A stretch of DNA of 64,000 nucleotides from Proteles cristata cristata (GCA_017311185.1 JAESUZ010000446.1:620001-684000); one strand, 5' to 3'. Counted from the stretch's first letter, positions 11,759 through 23,807 are shown. Made by a program: numbers and translations. Notes: a model not told the origin generated them from the letters alone.

Positions 11759-11840
11759 CACTGAAATAAAGACATAAATAATTTATAAATGATTTTCGAT
11801 TTTTTTCCATCAAACTTGTTTTGTTGGCTTTATTTCAGTG
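11759..11840. repeat. 13-bp inverted repeat, 56-bp loop
   Basis: cactgaaataaag at 11759-11771 is the exact reverse complement of ctttatttcagtg at 11828-11840. Confidence 0.9.
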
Positions 11841-12126
11841 AATTCATTTATGAATCGTTAAAGTCAGCATTTACAGAATTTGTCTTACAGCAATGATCTA
11901 AAGGATTAAAAATAAACTGTATTTTCACTTAAGAAATATACAGTTTAAACACATTCTCATTAAAAACATAAAGTAAAATGTAAGAAAAACCGACAAATTA
12001 ACATTCGTTTGATATATTTTCCACAAGGTTATTTTCCTTCTAAAGTATAAGTTGTAATTAATCAACATCAAAATGTTTATTCCAAAAATAAACAGAAAAC
12101 ATATTTATTCAAAATTATGTGTGACG

Positions 12127-12146
12127 ATGAAATTTTAAAATTTCAT
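12127..12146. repeat. 20-bp perfect palindrome
   Basis: atgaaatttt is followed immediately by its reverse complement aaaatttcat. Confidence 0.95.
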
Positions 12147-12263
12147 GAAATTTAAATAAATCTTACAAAAGTAAAATAGTTCACGGTTCGAGACCTGGAT
12201 ACACACCTAGTTGCTAAGGTATGAATTCGTATCCCTTTTCATGTGACATCTAGACCTCCATTG

Positions 12264-12441
12264 TTTTTATTTATTTATTTTTTAAGTTTTATTTCTTTAT
12301 TTTGAGAGAGACTGCAGAAGCAAAGGAGAGAGGCACAAGTAGAGAGAGAGAGAGAGACTCCATGCTGACCTGGGGCTCGATCCCGTGACCCTGCGATCAT
12401 GACCTGAGCCGAACGAAGAGTCAGACACCTTCCAGGCACCC
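12264..12441 (-). mobile_element. Carnivore SINE, older, diverged
   Basis: Minus-strand copy with a shortened body (gactccatgctgacctgggg) and head (gatcatgacctgagccgaac ... ccaggcacccc). Flanks ctagacctccattg (12250-12263) and ctagacttacactg (12442-12455) look like a decayed target-site duplication. Confidence 0.9.
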
Positions 12442-12455
12442 CTAGACTTACACTG

Positions 12456-13346
12456 CTTTTAAATATATGGTTTATTATTATATCATTATTCATGTATTGT
12501 GAAGCCACCATCAGGAGACAATGGCCATTAAGAGGTGACTCATACTCACAGATCCCAAGAGAAGGGACCAGGCTGCCACGCGGGGCCGTGCAGGGCAGCA
12601 CCGGGCTCGGTCAGAGTCCTGAGGGAGGAGGGAAAAGGTGAGCAACAGCCTCGACTTTGGTTCCCACGAGGCAGGGTCAGTTTTCCCGGAATAAAACACG
12701 ATTGAACGACAACAACAAAAAGCCCAGTGAAATTAAAAAATACAAGTTCAACTTGCTTATTTATAACCTGAGCACAGGAAGCAATGTTGCTATGAGAAAA
12801 GAGCCTATGTAACTAAGTGAAAACGAACCTGTCCAGGCATCAAAACCTTTCCGGACGGTGGGTTTATAACAGCACCTGCAGACAACGGCAGTGCCGAGGA
12901 CGGGAGAAGTCTAGCCGGAAACGATTTGCTCACGTGCTGATAAGACTGAGGACTTGGGGGAGAAGTCACTAGAAAATCGTTTATGCTGTTTTCTCTTACA
13001 ACTGACGAGAACGCAGATACTATCTCCCACTTGGCCGTATTCTTCATGCTTTCGGTTAGAATTGTGATATGGCCAAAGTGTGATAAAACCTTTTGAACAC
13101 AGTATATCCTGCCTGTGATATAGCTCAGGACACACCGCATCGTATGTATTGAGATCAGTGTTGAAAATGATTAATGGGCACTAGTCCAAACGAGTAAGCC
13201 GGAGTGTAGACCGACACGGCTTCTGAAACGGTCAGGGTCAGCGCTGGACTTGCCCTAGTACTTGAACCCAAGATGGGAGCAATTTGCAAGGGCACTGCGT
13301 TTAGACCCTTGCTAACTCATTCATCCACGGAGAACTAAAACTTTAA
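12456..13346. other. Unique sequence, no gene seen
   Basis: No repeat family recognised. Overlapping minus-strand frames of 111 and 74 codons at 12805-13140 match nothing I know. Confidence 0.55.
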
Positions 13347-13361
13347 AAATGTAACAATGTG

Positions 13362-13575
13362 GGGCGCCTGGGTGGCTCAGTCCTAAGCTTCTGACTTCAG
13401 TTCAGGTCATGATCTTACGGTTTGTGGGTTCGAGCCCCGCGTCGGGCTCTGTGCTGACAGCTCAGAGCCTGGAGCTGCTTCTGATTCTGTGTCTCCCTCT
13501 CTCTCTGACCCTACCCTTCTCACTCACTGTCTCTTTTCCTCTCTCTCAAAAATAAATACACATTAAAAAAAATTT
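13362..13575 (+). mobile_element. Feline SINE with intact B box
   Basis: Full plus-strand SINE with B box gggttcgagcccc, standard body (gctgacagctcagagcctgg) and AATAAA tail. A perfect 15-bp target-site duplication, aaatgtaacaatgtg, lies at 13347-13361 and 13576-13590. A few bases of the A-box region are lost (ggctcagtcctaagcttctg). Confidence 0.97.
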
Positions 13576-13590
13576 AAATGTAACAATGTG

Positions 13591-15538
13591 AACACTGTCT
13601 ATAGGTCTAAAGCCACAGACACGTCATATTTATTGGACTCCATACGGCTGTGGGCCATAACATGGAGCGCAGAAGAATTCCTGGTGACTTTTATTCAAAT
13701 AAAGAATTAAAATAAAATAAAATAAATAAAATAAAGAACACTAATATAATCCAAAGAAAAAATGTCACCACATTTCAAAGGCAACGAGCGAAGACAGACT
13801 GAGCCTTTCAGGTTGTCCCTCACCCGTCCCCAAAATTTCGGACTCTACAGAGTTGCGCGTGTGTAACTTCATAAGGAGCGATAGATCCCAGTTTTCTTCC
13901 CCGAAATCCATCGACTGCAACGAAAGTGAGACGTTTCCAAAATTAGACATTTGGAGACTGAACAGCAAAACACTTTCTCAGCTTTAAGCTCTGGTTTAAC
14001 ACTCATAGTTTGGATAAAAGCTACCATGGGACCCTGTGACCCCAACACCACGGTGAGAGCAAGTATGATGATGCAAAAGGAGCACAACATCGCAAATATC
14101 TAGAGAGTAGTTACTTCCTCCGGAAAAAAAAAAATCACTGCGCACAAATCTATCCACATTTACAATCCCTCCATTTGGGAACAGCTTTTTTTCATAATGA
14201 AACGGAATAAAACTAAATGTCAGTCCCTGTAAAAGGGCTTAAGGTTGAGCACAGAACGCTGGACTTGACATTGTCATCTTAGCACCAAAATAAATAAATT
14301 AATTAATTACTTAATTGAAAGAAAAAAAAAGACTGTCAGGTGTCCCTGCTCTCCTCCAAAACCTAACAGATTACGACATAAAAATACAGGATGAAATATA
14401 AGTTTTAAAGTGTACTAATGAATTACTTATTGGAATGTTTGTTTTGATTTTTCAAGTTCAAATTGATAACATAATCTCTACGTATCACACATAATTCTAT
14501 TAGGACCTTACAACAACACATCTGGAAAACGGGAGAAAGAGTGACGACATTTCTGCCGGTCGATTTGTCTCCTTCTCAATCCGTCGCTGGTTTATCTTTA
14601 TCTCCCAGACCCTGTAGACACCTAAGTGTGCGATCTGGTCCCTGGCTTGAGTTTCCCCAAGGGCTGAAATGCTGGTGGTGTATTTACTCAGCCAGCACCC
14701 CCCATTGACTCGTTCATGAGTCACCGATGATTTAACAACGATTTCTTCATGCACTTAGGATCTACCTGGCACTGTAGCTACTTCCGTAGCTATAAAATGC
14801 AGACAATTCTTGCCTTTGGGACTTCAGATTCCATTTGGAGAGAGAGTAAGTCTCTCCTAAATGCTGGAATTGCATTGACTGGCGGCCCACGTCCTAGTCT
14901 GGCAAAGCGAGTCCTGAACTCCACAATCTGTGGGACCCCGAGACGTTAGCTGTGATGTGGAAGTAATATAACAGCTTATAAAATGCATCCCCAAGAGAAA
15001 AATTATTCCCGTCTGCAGGGTTTGATTTGCGAAAGCATCTGGCACAAAGGGGGGGCACCGAGGTCTGTGGGCAGGGTGACTAAAATTTAAGCCCCTGAAG
15101 CTAATTAGTAAATTAGCATATGGGCTCATTCACCTGAGCCCCCCTCCCAAGGCCTTTTCTGTTTTGCTACAGAAAGTAAGCTTTTCCCAGGAGACGCAAC
15201 TGAAACATAACATCTGAACAAACACGGCTTTGTCTTCGCTGACGGGCGAATTTATTTCCGTCTTTGTTACCGTCTTTGAAATCCGATGCGTTTCATCCGG
15301 GAGCGTTCAGCTCCACGCGGTTAATGCAGTGGGTGGTGGGACATTGTCCCCACATATAAACTTTTCCTTAGGTTAATTGTCTCCTAAGACACAACAGGGC
15401 TGATGTCACAGGACAGGGAACAGAGGCTCCCGGCAGAGCTGCGGGCGCTGTGCTAGATTTAAAGGCACAGGAGAGAATACCGGATGGCCTACAGGGTTTT
15501 GAGGTTGAAAAGGCAAATCTGGAAAATAAATGTAGGCA
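13591..15538. other. Unique sequence, no gene seen
   Basis: Includes an (AAATA)n-like run at 13703-13738 and an AATTA-rich run near 14287-14330. The block at about 14920-15130 holds a taattag/aaattag cluster typical of homeodomain sites, which is only suggestive. No exon is supported. Confidence 0.5.
13703..13738. repeat. (AAATA)n-like simple repeat
   Basis: Imperfect AAAAT/AAATA units are directly visible; the run does not follow a recognisable element. Confidence 0.85.
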
Positions 15539-15552
15539 ATCTCACAGTCCTG

Positions 15553-15797
15553 TTTTTTTTTTATTTTTTTTTTTAATTTATTTCTAGGAGAGAGATTTTT
15601 TTTAATTTATTTCTAGGAGAGAGATAGCGTGAGCAGGGGAGGGTCAGAGAGAGACGGAGTCACAGACTGAAACAGGCTCCAGGCTCTGAGCTGGCAATCA
15701 GCACAGAGCCCGACGCGGGGCCCGAACCCACGAACCGCGAGATCATGACCTGAGCGAAAGTCGTACGCTTAACCGACTAAGCCACACAGGCGCCCCC
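15553..15797 (-). mobile_element. Feline SINE, young type, with duplicated tail
   Basis: Minus-strand SINE with young marks (tttctaggaga, gtcacagactgaaacagg, gagcgaaagtcg). The tail segment ttaatttatttctaggaga occurs twice, at about 15573-15591 and 15602-15620. The target-site duplication atctcacagtcctg lies at 15539-15552 and 15798-15811, perfect over 14 bases. Confidence 0.97.
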
Positions 15798-15921
15798 ATC
15801 TCACAGTCCTGTTTTAACAGATATTCAATTTCTTATCTTTAATTAGCACAGAGGTAGATTCTTGGATCTTCCAGAACTCTTTAGTGATGTGAGAAAATTG
15901 TCCTTCTTCTACTATGTTAAT

Positions 15922-16129
15922 TTTTTTAACGTTTTATTTATTTCTGAGAGAGAGAGAGACAGCGTGAGAAGGGGAGGGGCAGAGAGAGAGGGAGACACAG
16001 AATCCGAAACAGGCTCCAGGCTCTGAGCTGTCAGCACAGAGCCCAACGTGGGGCTCGAACCCATGCACCATGAAATCATGACCTGAGCTGAAGTCGGCAG
16101 TCCAACTGACTAAGCCACCCAGGCGCCCC
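15922..16129 (-). mobile_element. Feline SINE, standard type
   Basis: Minus-strand copy with a standard body (gagacacagaatccgaaacagg, gagctgtcagcacagagccc). A 10-bp duplication, ctatgttaat, flanks it at 15912-15921 and 16132-16141. Confidence 0.96.
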
Positions 16130-16141
16130 TGCTATGTTAAT

Positions 16142-19100
16142 CAATGTAACATGGCTGAATTCTAATACAGTTCAATGCTATTTTAATGGCATTTGATTGA
16201 GGGCCCATTGTACGCAAGCTCCTATAGGCAGGCTGTCCCAGAGGCAAGGGAGCACCTGAAAAGGTTTTTCACCAAAGACAGAATGAAGAATGAATGGAAT
16301 TTATGAAGGGGAAAAGATGAGGTTCAAAACGCAGGCAATTTGATCATGTTCAAAGGAGTGAAGGAATGTAACATGTGCTGGGCAAAAGGGAAATATACAT
16401 TGTTTGGAGCCTGGGGTGGCAAGGAGAGGGGCGACTGGGGGCTACCTGGGAGCTGTGACTAAATCCAGGGGTCCTGGGGTCCAGTCCCTGTGAAGGGACG
16501 GCTTCCTTCCCAATCACCAGGGGGCTTTGAACAAATGTTTTTAAAAGTGATTTTTTTTTTTTTTTCTGGGCAGCACACCTGGTGACTTAGGTTCGGTCGG
16601 CGCGGGCTTGGGGCCCTACATATTTACTTTTTTGAAGTCCCTTCCAGGTTCCAGTTCAAGATGGCGCGTTGAGCCCAAACCTTTGCCCCTTTCTCTGCCT
16701 CTCCCAGCCCTGCTGGAATTACCGTAAAGGAAGGACCAAGATGAATCCCCCACAACAGCAGCGAGGCGAGCGGCAAAATTGCCAAAGGGGCTGGAGCGAG
16801 TAGTAATCTTTTGCTTAAAGTTAAAGAGAGAACGGAGCCATAGTGACAGCTGAACCCAGTGGGGGGAGCTGTGGCCGCCGCCGCGGGAGAAGGCAAACCA
16901 CAGTTTCTGGTGGAGCCACAGCGGGGCTTCAAAAATAGGTGTAAGCAAGAGGAGGTGATGAATAATGACACGAAAAATAAGGGGATGAGGAGAGTGTCCA
17001 GGGAACAGTGGAAGCCTCCACTTCCAACTCCTGAGGATTAACCGGAATAGATGCATTTGCAAGAAAGGTATTCGAGACATTCGAGAGATCCTATTTCTAG
17101 GCTGGTTTACTTCTCCCCAACTGGGGGAAGGGGACCCGAGGCAAAGGGAGCTCTCCCTAAAATTCCCTTGGGGGCTCGCGTGAGCCTCCCCGCACCTGTC
17201 CCCAAGCCTCTCCTGCGGCAGACCTCGTGGGGGGCCGAGCAGAAGGTGTGGAAAGCGATGAGACAAGCAGTGGCATTCATACTCAGCCGTTGCACACGCC
17301 ACAGGGCACGAATAACACACGGTCTTCACAGTCGTTTCTATTAACACGCGAAGGCGGCGTGAGAGCCTTGAAGTCAAGCCCCCAAACCACCGAGCCAAGT
17401 CGGAAGGTGTCCCTTCACACAGGGGCCGTGGGAATCAAACTTCCTCTCGGGGAAGGAGCCATTCTCTGATAGGGAGAGTGGCAAAAAAATAAAAAATAAA
17501 AAAAAATAAAAAAACCAAACCAAACCAAAACAAAACAAAAAAACTCAACCGTTCCGAGTGTCCTTTTCTTTTCTTATCCGTGTTTGTTCGCTGGCGAAGG
17601 GGAAACGCCAGCATCTGCAGGCTGGGTTGGTGCCCACACCAGAGCCGGCTCCTGGGGGCAGGGGTCGCCAGGAACCCACAGTTCAATGTTCCGAGGGCAT
17701 CTCATCCATGATGGGAAGCTCAGCAGCAAAAGAATCCACACCAAGGCAAGTTCTGGAAACTGGTGTGGGGCAGTCCTCCGTCACCATCCAGACAGGGTGT
17801 CGTGCCTCATGAGAAGACACTTCCCGGGCCACGGGGTGTTGGCAGAGCCCCGTTCACAGGGGCTGAGCTACCCCGGTCCCCACAGCAGCACGGTAGAGAA
17901 AGGGGTGGATGAAGTGTGGCCCCGTCTGAACCGGACAAAGGACACAGACCTACACGCACCAGGCGGCTTGCGGGGTCTGTCGGCTTCAGGACCCTGCCCG
18001 GCGCTGGGTCCCGCCGGATGCAGGTCCCCGTCTGGTAAACTGTCCCTGCTGTGGCCCGAACACGTGCATAAAGTCTCACTGAACCTGCAGATTTCCGGTG
18101 CTCTGGGGTTCCAGATGCGCGAGCCCGAGGAAGGGAAGAACTCTCCTTCCCTAGTATTGAGACAGTAAGTAGCTTTGGGGGCGAAGGGGAGTCCCTAATA
18201 TTTTTAACATCCAAAACTTTCACGCAGTTGTGTGTAATGTCCTTCGCTCCCCAGGGAGATTTTGTGGCTGGTTTTCACAGCGAGGCTCCCTGGGGCCTTC
18301 CCGTTCCTTCCTGCCCACACCCAGGCAGCCAGCCGCCGGCCACGCGGCATGGGAGCCCCTACATCTGGTGGGAACGCCGGGAACTTCTGAAGGAGGGGCT
18401 GGGGGAGAGCCGAATGGGCCCCCAGCCGGCGTCTCCAGTGAGTTGAGTTCTGGTAGGTTCTGACCTCTTCTCCAGCTCTTTGAACAGAATCATCTCCTGC
18501 TCACAAACTTGGCTTTGTGTATCAATGAATAAGCCACTTTTCAGCCTCCAGGCCGCGTAGGAAACCAGAGCCGCCCAGGGCCCAGGACAGACCAGCAGAG
18601 CACAACGTTTGCACAGTCTCCGCCCCGCACCCCCGTGCTCCACAATGGGCCATTGAAAAGGCCTCCTGCCTTACCAGCGCCCGGCCTCAGGGCATCCAGT
18701 AAAAAGAACTGGCTGATTTTTAAAGATTCCCTTTCTCCATCTTCGTCTGTCTGGACATCCCACGTGGAAAAGTTTTGTTTGTTTGTTTTGCCATTTAAAT
18801 ATTCCTCTTTCTCCGGCGCCCCTCCCCAGGAACACCGCATAGATTCTGCCTTGATGCCTCTTTTGCTCTTGAACCTCCAGACACACAGGTGTGGGCTCCG
18901 ATGTCTGTCTGTAGAGGTCGGCGCTAACGCTGAAAATACAATAGAATCTCTCCACGGGGTGAGGTCACAGCGGCCCTTTTATGAATGTCAGAGAAATAGA
19001 ATCTGCACTTCTCTTCTGAGGCGGCTGCCGTAATCGTTGTGGGAACGTGGGTGCTCAACAAGCTCCTAATTTGAACGGGCTGTTTATGTTCTGTTTACAG

Positions 19101-19817
19101 GAGGCTCTCCGAGGTCTGGTGTCCACTACCCGCAGGAGAGCTGGACTCAGTGAGTCCCTTTCTTTGCACCAAATGTGCTTCGTGTGAATAGTTCTCAGCC
19201 CGCGTGCAGCCACAATGCAGCAATTAGAACTTGTGTTGGTGTGAAGTAAATTGGACCCTGACTATCTCCATCACCTCAAGCAGAGATGGATTCGTCAGTT
19301 CTGCAGATAGAGGGGCACCTTCTGGAAGCCCGGGGAGGGGCCTCTGCGCTAGGAGTGCCCACGCGAGCCTGCGGACCCGCACCTGCCCGCTTCTCCCGCC
19401 AGATGCTCCAGGCTCGGGGCCCAGGTCTGTGGGGCCAGGAGCTTCTGGATAATTTCAGAACCCTGCGTGGGATCGCTGCCCACACCCCCCGCTTCTCAAC
19501 TGTTCGCCAGTTGAGAGCTCCAAGGCGAAGAAACGTCACAAGATGTATTCCTTCACCTGCTCATAGATACTTCCATCAGGAATCGCTCTGCATAATAGGA
19601 GAGAGAGGCCATAAAGCCAAATCGATAAAACAGGCAGGTTGAACAGTATCAAACTACAGAGGAAGAAAAGCCAGGAGCCCGAGGTCGGCTGGGTAGGTTG
19701 GAAGCTGGAAGATCGTATCAGGGAAGACATTGATGCCAAAATGTGGGAGTAGATAAAAAGCAGCAGATACAAAAGAAAAAGGATGGTTTTAAAATCACCT
19801 GAAAAACCTGCACATTC
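16142..19817. other. Unique, GC- and CpG-richer region, no proven gene
   Basis: The longest SINE-free, GC-rich block of the window. It holds a 260-codon open frame (16616-17398 minus) and a 194-codon frame (17584-18168 plus). Neither resembles a known protein, and neither has a visible promoter, splice or poly(A) context. A YY1-like word (aagatggcg) lies at 16659-16667, a gccgccgcc run near 16874, and an A-rich simple repeat at 17482-17545. Confidence 0.5.
17482..17545. repeat. A-rich simple repeat
   Basis: AAAAAT-like units pass into CCAAA/CAAAA-like units. No adjacent retroelement is recognisable. Confidence 0.9.
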
Positions 19818-19829
19818 GAGATGATTTGG

Positions 19830-20050
19830 GTCTTTAAAAAATTATTTGAACATTTTATTTTATTTTTTGAGAGACAGATAGAGACAGAGCATGAGCTGGG
19901 GAGGGGCAGAGAGAAAGGAAGACAGAGGATCTGAAGTAGGCTCCCTGCTGTCAGCACAGAGCCCAATGCCGGGCTCGAACTCACAAACTGTTGAGATCAT
20001 GACCTGAGCCAAAGTTGGACGCTCAACCGACTGAGCCCCTCAGGTGCCCT
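19830..20050 (-). mobile_element. Feline SINE, standard type
   Basis: Minus-strand copy with a slightly shortened body (aagtaggctccctgctgtca). The target-site duplication gagatgatttgg (19818-19829) / gagatgattgg (20051-20061) is imperfect by one base. Confidence 0.95.
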
Positions 20051-20062
20051 GAGATGATTGGA

Positions 20063-20470
20063 TGCTTTCTGGAGGTTCTGACAAACTTTCACAGCGACAG
20101 CAAGACTGTGGGGAAAAAATTATTACATTGCTTGTCCCTTTTTTTTTTCTCATTTAAATATCACATACAACTTTAGCGAATCACATAAAAAATACTGACA
20201 CTTGTTTTCAGTTTAGGTGATATTTCTTGACCTTTTCCTGAATTCCTGCTACCCTGCTTGATGCACTTACCTGTTGACCCCTTCACTACTGGTTTTCTAC
20301 CCGATCTTTCGGAGTCCCAAACCCTGCATTCGTACGGCCCCAGATGATGCACCAAAATGAGGCCATGGGAACTCTGTTTCAAGAGGTGGCCCAACGGATG
20401 TGCCTGTATGCCCCCAGCTGGGCCTCGCCTTTCTACCCGGCCCTGGAGCCTCTCTGACTCCCCCACGGGG
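20063..20470. other. Unique sequence, no gene seen
   Basis: Short unique stretch with no recognisable repeat or exon. Confidence 0.55.
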
Positions 20471-20618
20471 CCACAGCTTCTCAAACTCCACAAGGCACCA
20501 GAACCACCTGGAAACCTTGCCTGTTAAAAAGACTCCGGGGCCCCAGGCCTCAAAATGCACTCTGTAGGTGTGGGGTAAGGCCTGAGACTTTACATTCTAG
20601 CAGGTTTCTAGGTGCAGA
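20471..20618 (+). mobile_element. MER5A-like hAT DNA transposon fragment
   Basis: Ordered matches: cttctcaaactcc, ccagaaccacctggaaac, cttgcctgttaaaaag, ggtgtggggtaaggcctgag, and tctagcaggtttctaggtgc. Confidence 0.75.
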
Positions 20619-21416
20619 ACTTTGTTACTTTTCCCATCCTGGCTTTTGGCCTGATACCAGATTGCCCAAGACCTGGAAGTCATTCATCTTGGATAATTCA
20701 ACTGGGTGAAATTACCCAGGAATCTGCTACAAGTATAGCTTTCATCATGCTGACACTCGTTAAACACCATCAATGGCATCTTCCATAGGAAGATTCCATC
20801 TGATCTTCCAAGACCTTCCATAACTTTCCATAGTTTCACTCCTGTGCATCCTTTCCTGTGCCCTAAGCTCACCCAAGCTTGACCATTCACTATCTCCAGC
20901 ATCACCCACCCTTTCCTGCCTCTGTGACTTTCCTCACACATTCCCTTTCTGAGGTCGCTGCCCAAGAAACCCCATGTTACCAATGTCCCAAGGAGTATCC
21001 TAAATGTCACACGCTCTTCCTAATTCCCAACATCCCAGAGAACACCTCTCTCCTTTGGACTCATGGATACTTTTTTGCCTGCCTCCAGCATCACGTAACC
21101 AGCGGGTCACTCATTTTAGGCACAGGAAGACTCCACTTTCATCCTTCATGCATTTCTGAGCACACTTTTGAAAGTGACATTAGAAGGGAACTTAATTTCC
21201 AAAAAACCAAATAACATTAAAGAGTCTTAATTATACCTTGCCACTAAAATACACTCCTTCATCAGTGTTTCTCCAGAATTTCATCTTTTTTTTTCTTCTT
21301 TTACTTCCACAAAATTATAGACAGAGTTGATTTCATTAAGTATCCATTTGTGTCTTGAGATCCATCACTCTGAGTATTCAAGGTATACAGCTTTGACTCA
21401 GTTGAGGGTATGAGAG
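20619..21416. other. Unique sequence, no gene seen
   Basis: Overlapping frames of 108 codons (20684-21010 minus) and 111 codons (20879-21214 plus) have no recognisable product. Confidence 0.55.
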
Positions 21417-21424
21417 CAGATATT

Positions 21425-21642
21425 TTTTTTTTAATATTTTTTATTTATTTCTAGGAGAGAGAGAGAGAGACAGCATGAGCAGAGGAGGGTCAGAGAGAGA
21501 GGGAGTCACAGACTGAAACAGGCTCCAGGCTCCGAGCTGGCAGTCAGCACTGAGCCCGACGCGGGGCTCGAACCCACGAACTGTGAGATCATGACCTAAG
21601 CGAAAGTCGGACGCTTAACCGACTAAGCCACCCAGGCGCCCC
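21425..21642 (-). mobile_element. Feline SINE, young subfamily
   Basis: All four young marks are present. The short duplication cagatatt lies at 21417-21424 and 21643-21650. Sequence divergence from other young copies is small. Confidence 0.97.
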
Positions 21643-21650
21643 CAGATATT

Positions 21651-22776
21651 CTTTAAAGATATTCTTACCAGAAGTTAGTTTCCAGGTTTTGGCTTTTCAT
21701 TCCTTTTTACAAAATGGTCTTTCAAATTCTTAACTGGTCGGGTACACGAACATGGCAGTACGGACAAAGCGTCTGAGGCTACTCAAACTACATTTTTGGT
21801 TCCTGGTGGGACAAGGAGGTCAACATATGTCATACAGAGTAAGAGTCATACACAAAATAAATATAGAGTAGTCCCAAGTTACCTACCTCTCGTGGCCTGT
21901 CCGAGAAGAAGACTGTTCTAGGGAAGCACAAGTAGAGCCAATAGGAGCCAGATTGGCTAAAGTCATTCTTGTTTATCGAAGCAAATCACGATTGCACAGG
22001 AAAGCACACGGTTTCCTCGGTTGAGGAAGTGTGCCGCTCAGACTCCCTTCAACTGGGGGCTTGCCGTGACGTGTGGTCCTTCAGGCTTGGTGGCCTCAGC
22101 TGCACACAGCGCCTCAATCTGAGGGCGCCCCCTTCGGATGACACCTGCTTCCAATGACTGAGTCAGGACACCAGGTAGAAAGGACTTGCCATTGCTGCCC
22201 AGCACGGGAGCTCCCAGGGCCCCTGCTGGGCTGCAATGCACTTGGCTTCCTCTTCCCTTCCTCCCCTCCCTTCCCAAGTGCTCACCCTAACAAGCGTTTT
22301 TGCACCCCAAACTCTCTCTTGAGGTCAAGCTCTGGAAAATGCCATCGGTTATTTCAGCTTTGGCCAGCACTGCGGGAAGAGCCATTGGAATTTCCTCCGC
22401 GTTCACCAGCTCCCGCTGGAGGGGGCTGAGTCGGAAAAGTGGTAGCAGGTTCCTTTGTCTCTACAACAATGGTTCTCACCCCTTTTGAGTGCTTGATGCC
22501 CTTTTGAACAGTCTTTCTGGCAGCTTGCTGGAGAGATGCAATGGCGCCCGTGGTCGGGATGGCATTGCTCTCTGAGTGAAATTGTCTGTTGTTTTGAAAA
22601 CCCTATAATGACGTATTCACAGGTTATTTGATTATGATTCACAGTAAGAAATACAATTTATGCCATGTGCCCAGTAGACTCCTAGGTTTACACGTGTGGC
22701 TATGATGGAAACAAATTCTTACAAGTTACATACAAGCAGTCTGATGCTTCCTGTTTATTTTTATTAATGCTGGTTT
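21651..22776. other. Unique sequence, no gene seen
   Basis: No repeat or exon is recognisable apart from short AT-rich runs and chance frames up to 91 codons. Confidence 0.55.
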
Positions 22777-22960
22777 GGGGCACCCGGCTGGCTTAGCCAG
22801 TTGAGCATCAGACTCTTGATTTTGACTCAGGTCATGATCTCTCAGTTCATGAGTTCGAGCCCCACATCGGGCTCTGTGCTTGGGATTCTCTCTCCTTCTC
22901 TCTCCCCCTTCCCTACTCATGCTCTCTCTCTCAAAATTAAAATAAAGTATGAAAAAAATT
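22777..22960 (+). mobile_element. Carnivore SINE, older type
   Basis: Plus-strand copy with head ggggcacccggctggcttag, near-complete B box (agttcgagcccc) and a shortened body (gctctgtgcttgggattctc). Older than the standard type. No clear target-site duplication. Confidence 0.93.
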
Positions 22961-23626
22961 CTGGTCCGCTAAAACTCATTTCATACTTGCTAGGGTCATC
23001 TTTTGGGCATTGAAAAACCCTCTATTTCATACTTACAGGGCAAAATTTATGGCATATTATGGAAACACATGACTGGTGTTCTACCCGGTGTTTGCCAAAT
23101 TTTTTCAACCACGACTAATCGTGAAAAAACACACGCCCCGCTGTGCACAGACAAAAGTTTCCTTGAGACATAACTCCTTTCTATATGAAATACACTCTGA
23201 TATGTGCTATCTTAGTTTATTTGATTTTTTAGGTGGTTACAACCCAACGAATTGATGTCATGGTCCAGAGGTAGAAAACTGCCTCTCTCATGTTCCTGGA
23301 AGAGTTCCGGGTTCCCCCTGAAGACGCACGATCTTAAGTGCAGGTGCTCCCCGTTGTAACGAAGCTTCTTTCACACACTGATCGCTCCGTGGCATCTTGA
23401 CCTTGAAGAGCAAGCCCACAACAGGACATGGATGTGACCAACGACAGTCGCACCTACACAGGCGCACACTCAAAGCTGGGGGCCGGCAGAGCAGGCCACA
23501 TGATGCGGACGTGGTCCCTTAAAGATGGGACCCCTGAATCTGAATTCTGTGATCTCTGCTTCCCACAGACCCCAGGCCCTTTCACCTAGGAGAGTGTTCT
23601 ACAGAAGTCATCTGGTCTGCATTGCT
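22961..23626. other. Unique sequence, no gene seen
   Basis: No repeat family or exon is recognisable. Confidence 0.55.
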
Positions 23627-23793
23627 TTTTTTTTTTTTTTAACCATGTGTCTTTATTTTTTATTTTTAAAAAAAAATTTTTATAGGTAACACACATTTTA
23701 TTTATTTTTAAAAATAGTTTATTGTCAAGTTGGTTTCCATATAACACCCAGTGCTCGTCCCAACAAGTGCCCTCCTCCATGCCCATCACCCCC
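23627..23793 (-). mobile_element. L1 3' end, severely 5'-truncated
   Basis: Antisense carnivore L1 terminus: a T run, attgtcaagttggtttccat, ataacacccagtgctcg and tgccctcctccatgcccatc. It matches the 3' end of the plus-strand L1 at 28870-29973. Confidence 0.92.
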
Positions 23794-23807
23794 CAAATGA
23801 ATTTGCA

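Larger units (their letters stand above)
11656..12249. other. AT-rich unique sequence with inverted repeats
   Basis: No gene or repeat family recognised. Contains a 13-bp perfect inverted repeat (11759-11771 with 11828-11840) and a 20-bp perfect palindrome (12127-12146). Confidence 0.6.

Noticed and set aside
16590..17300. CpG island promoter
   Set aside because: CpGs are present but scattered, and I cannot compute observed/expected; no TSS evidence. Kept only as a low-interest finding.
16616..17398. 260-codon minus-strand open frame as a gene
   Set aside because: Longest frame in the window, but in GC-rich sequence with overlapping long frames on the other strand, no recognisable domain, no poly(A) signal or splice pattern tied to it.
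17584..18168. 194-codon plus-strand open frame as a gene
   Set aside because: Glycine/serine/proline-rich in GC-rich DNA, no known domain; treated as chance.
22463..22520. MER5/MER20-like start (caatggttctcacc)
   Set aside because: Only a dozen bases match and the following sequence does not continue the element.
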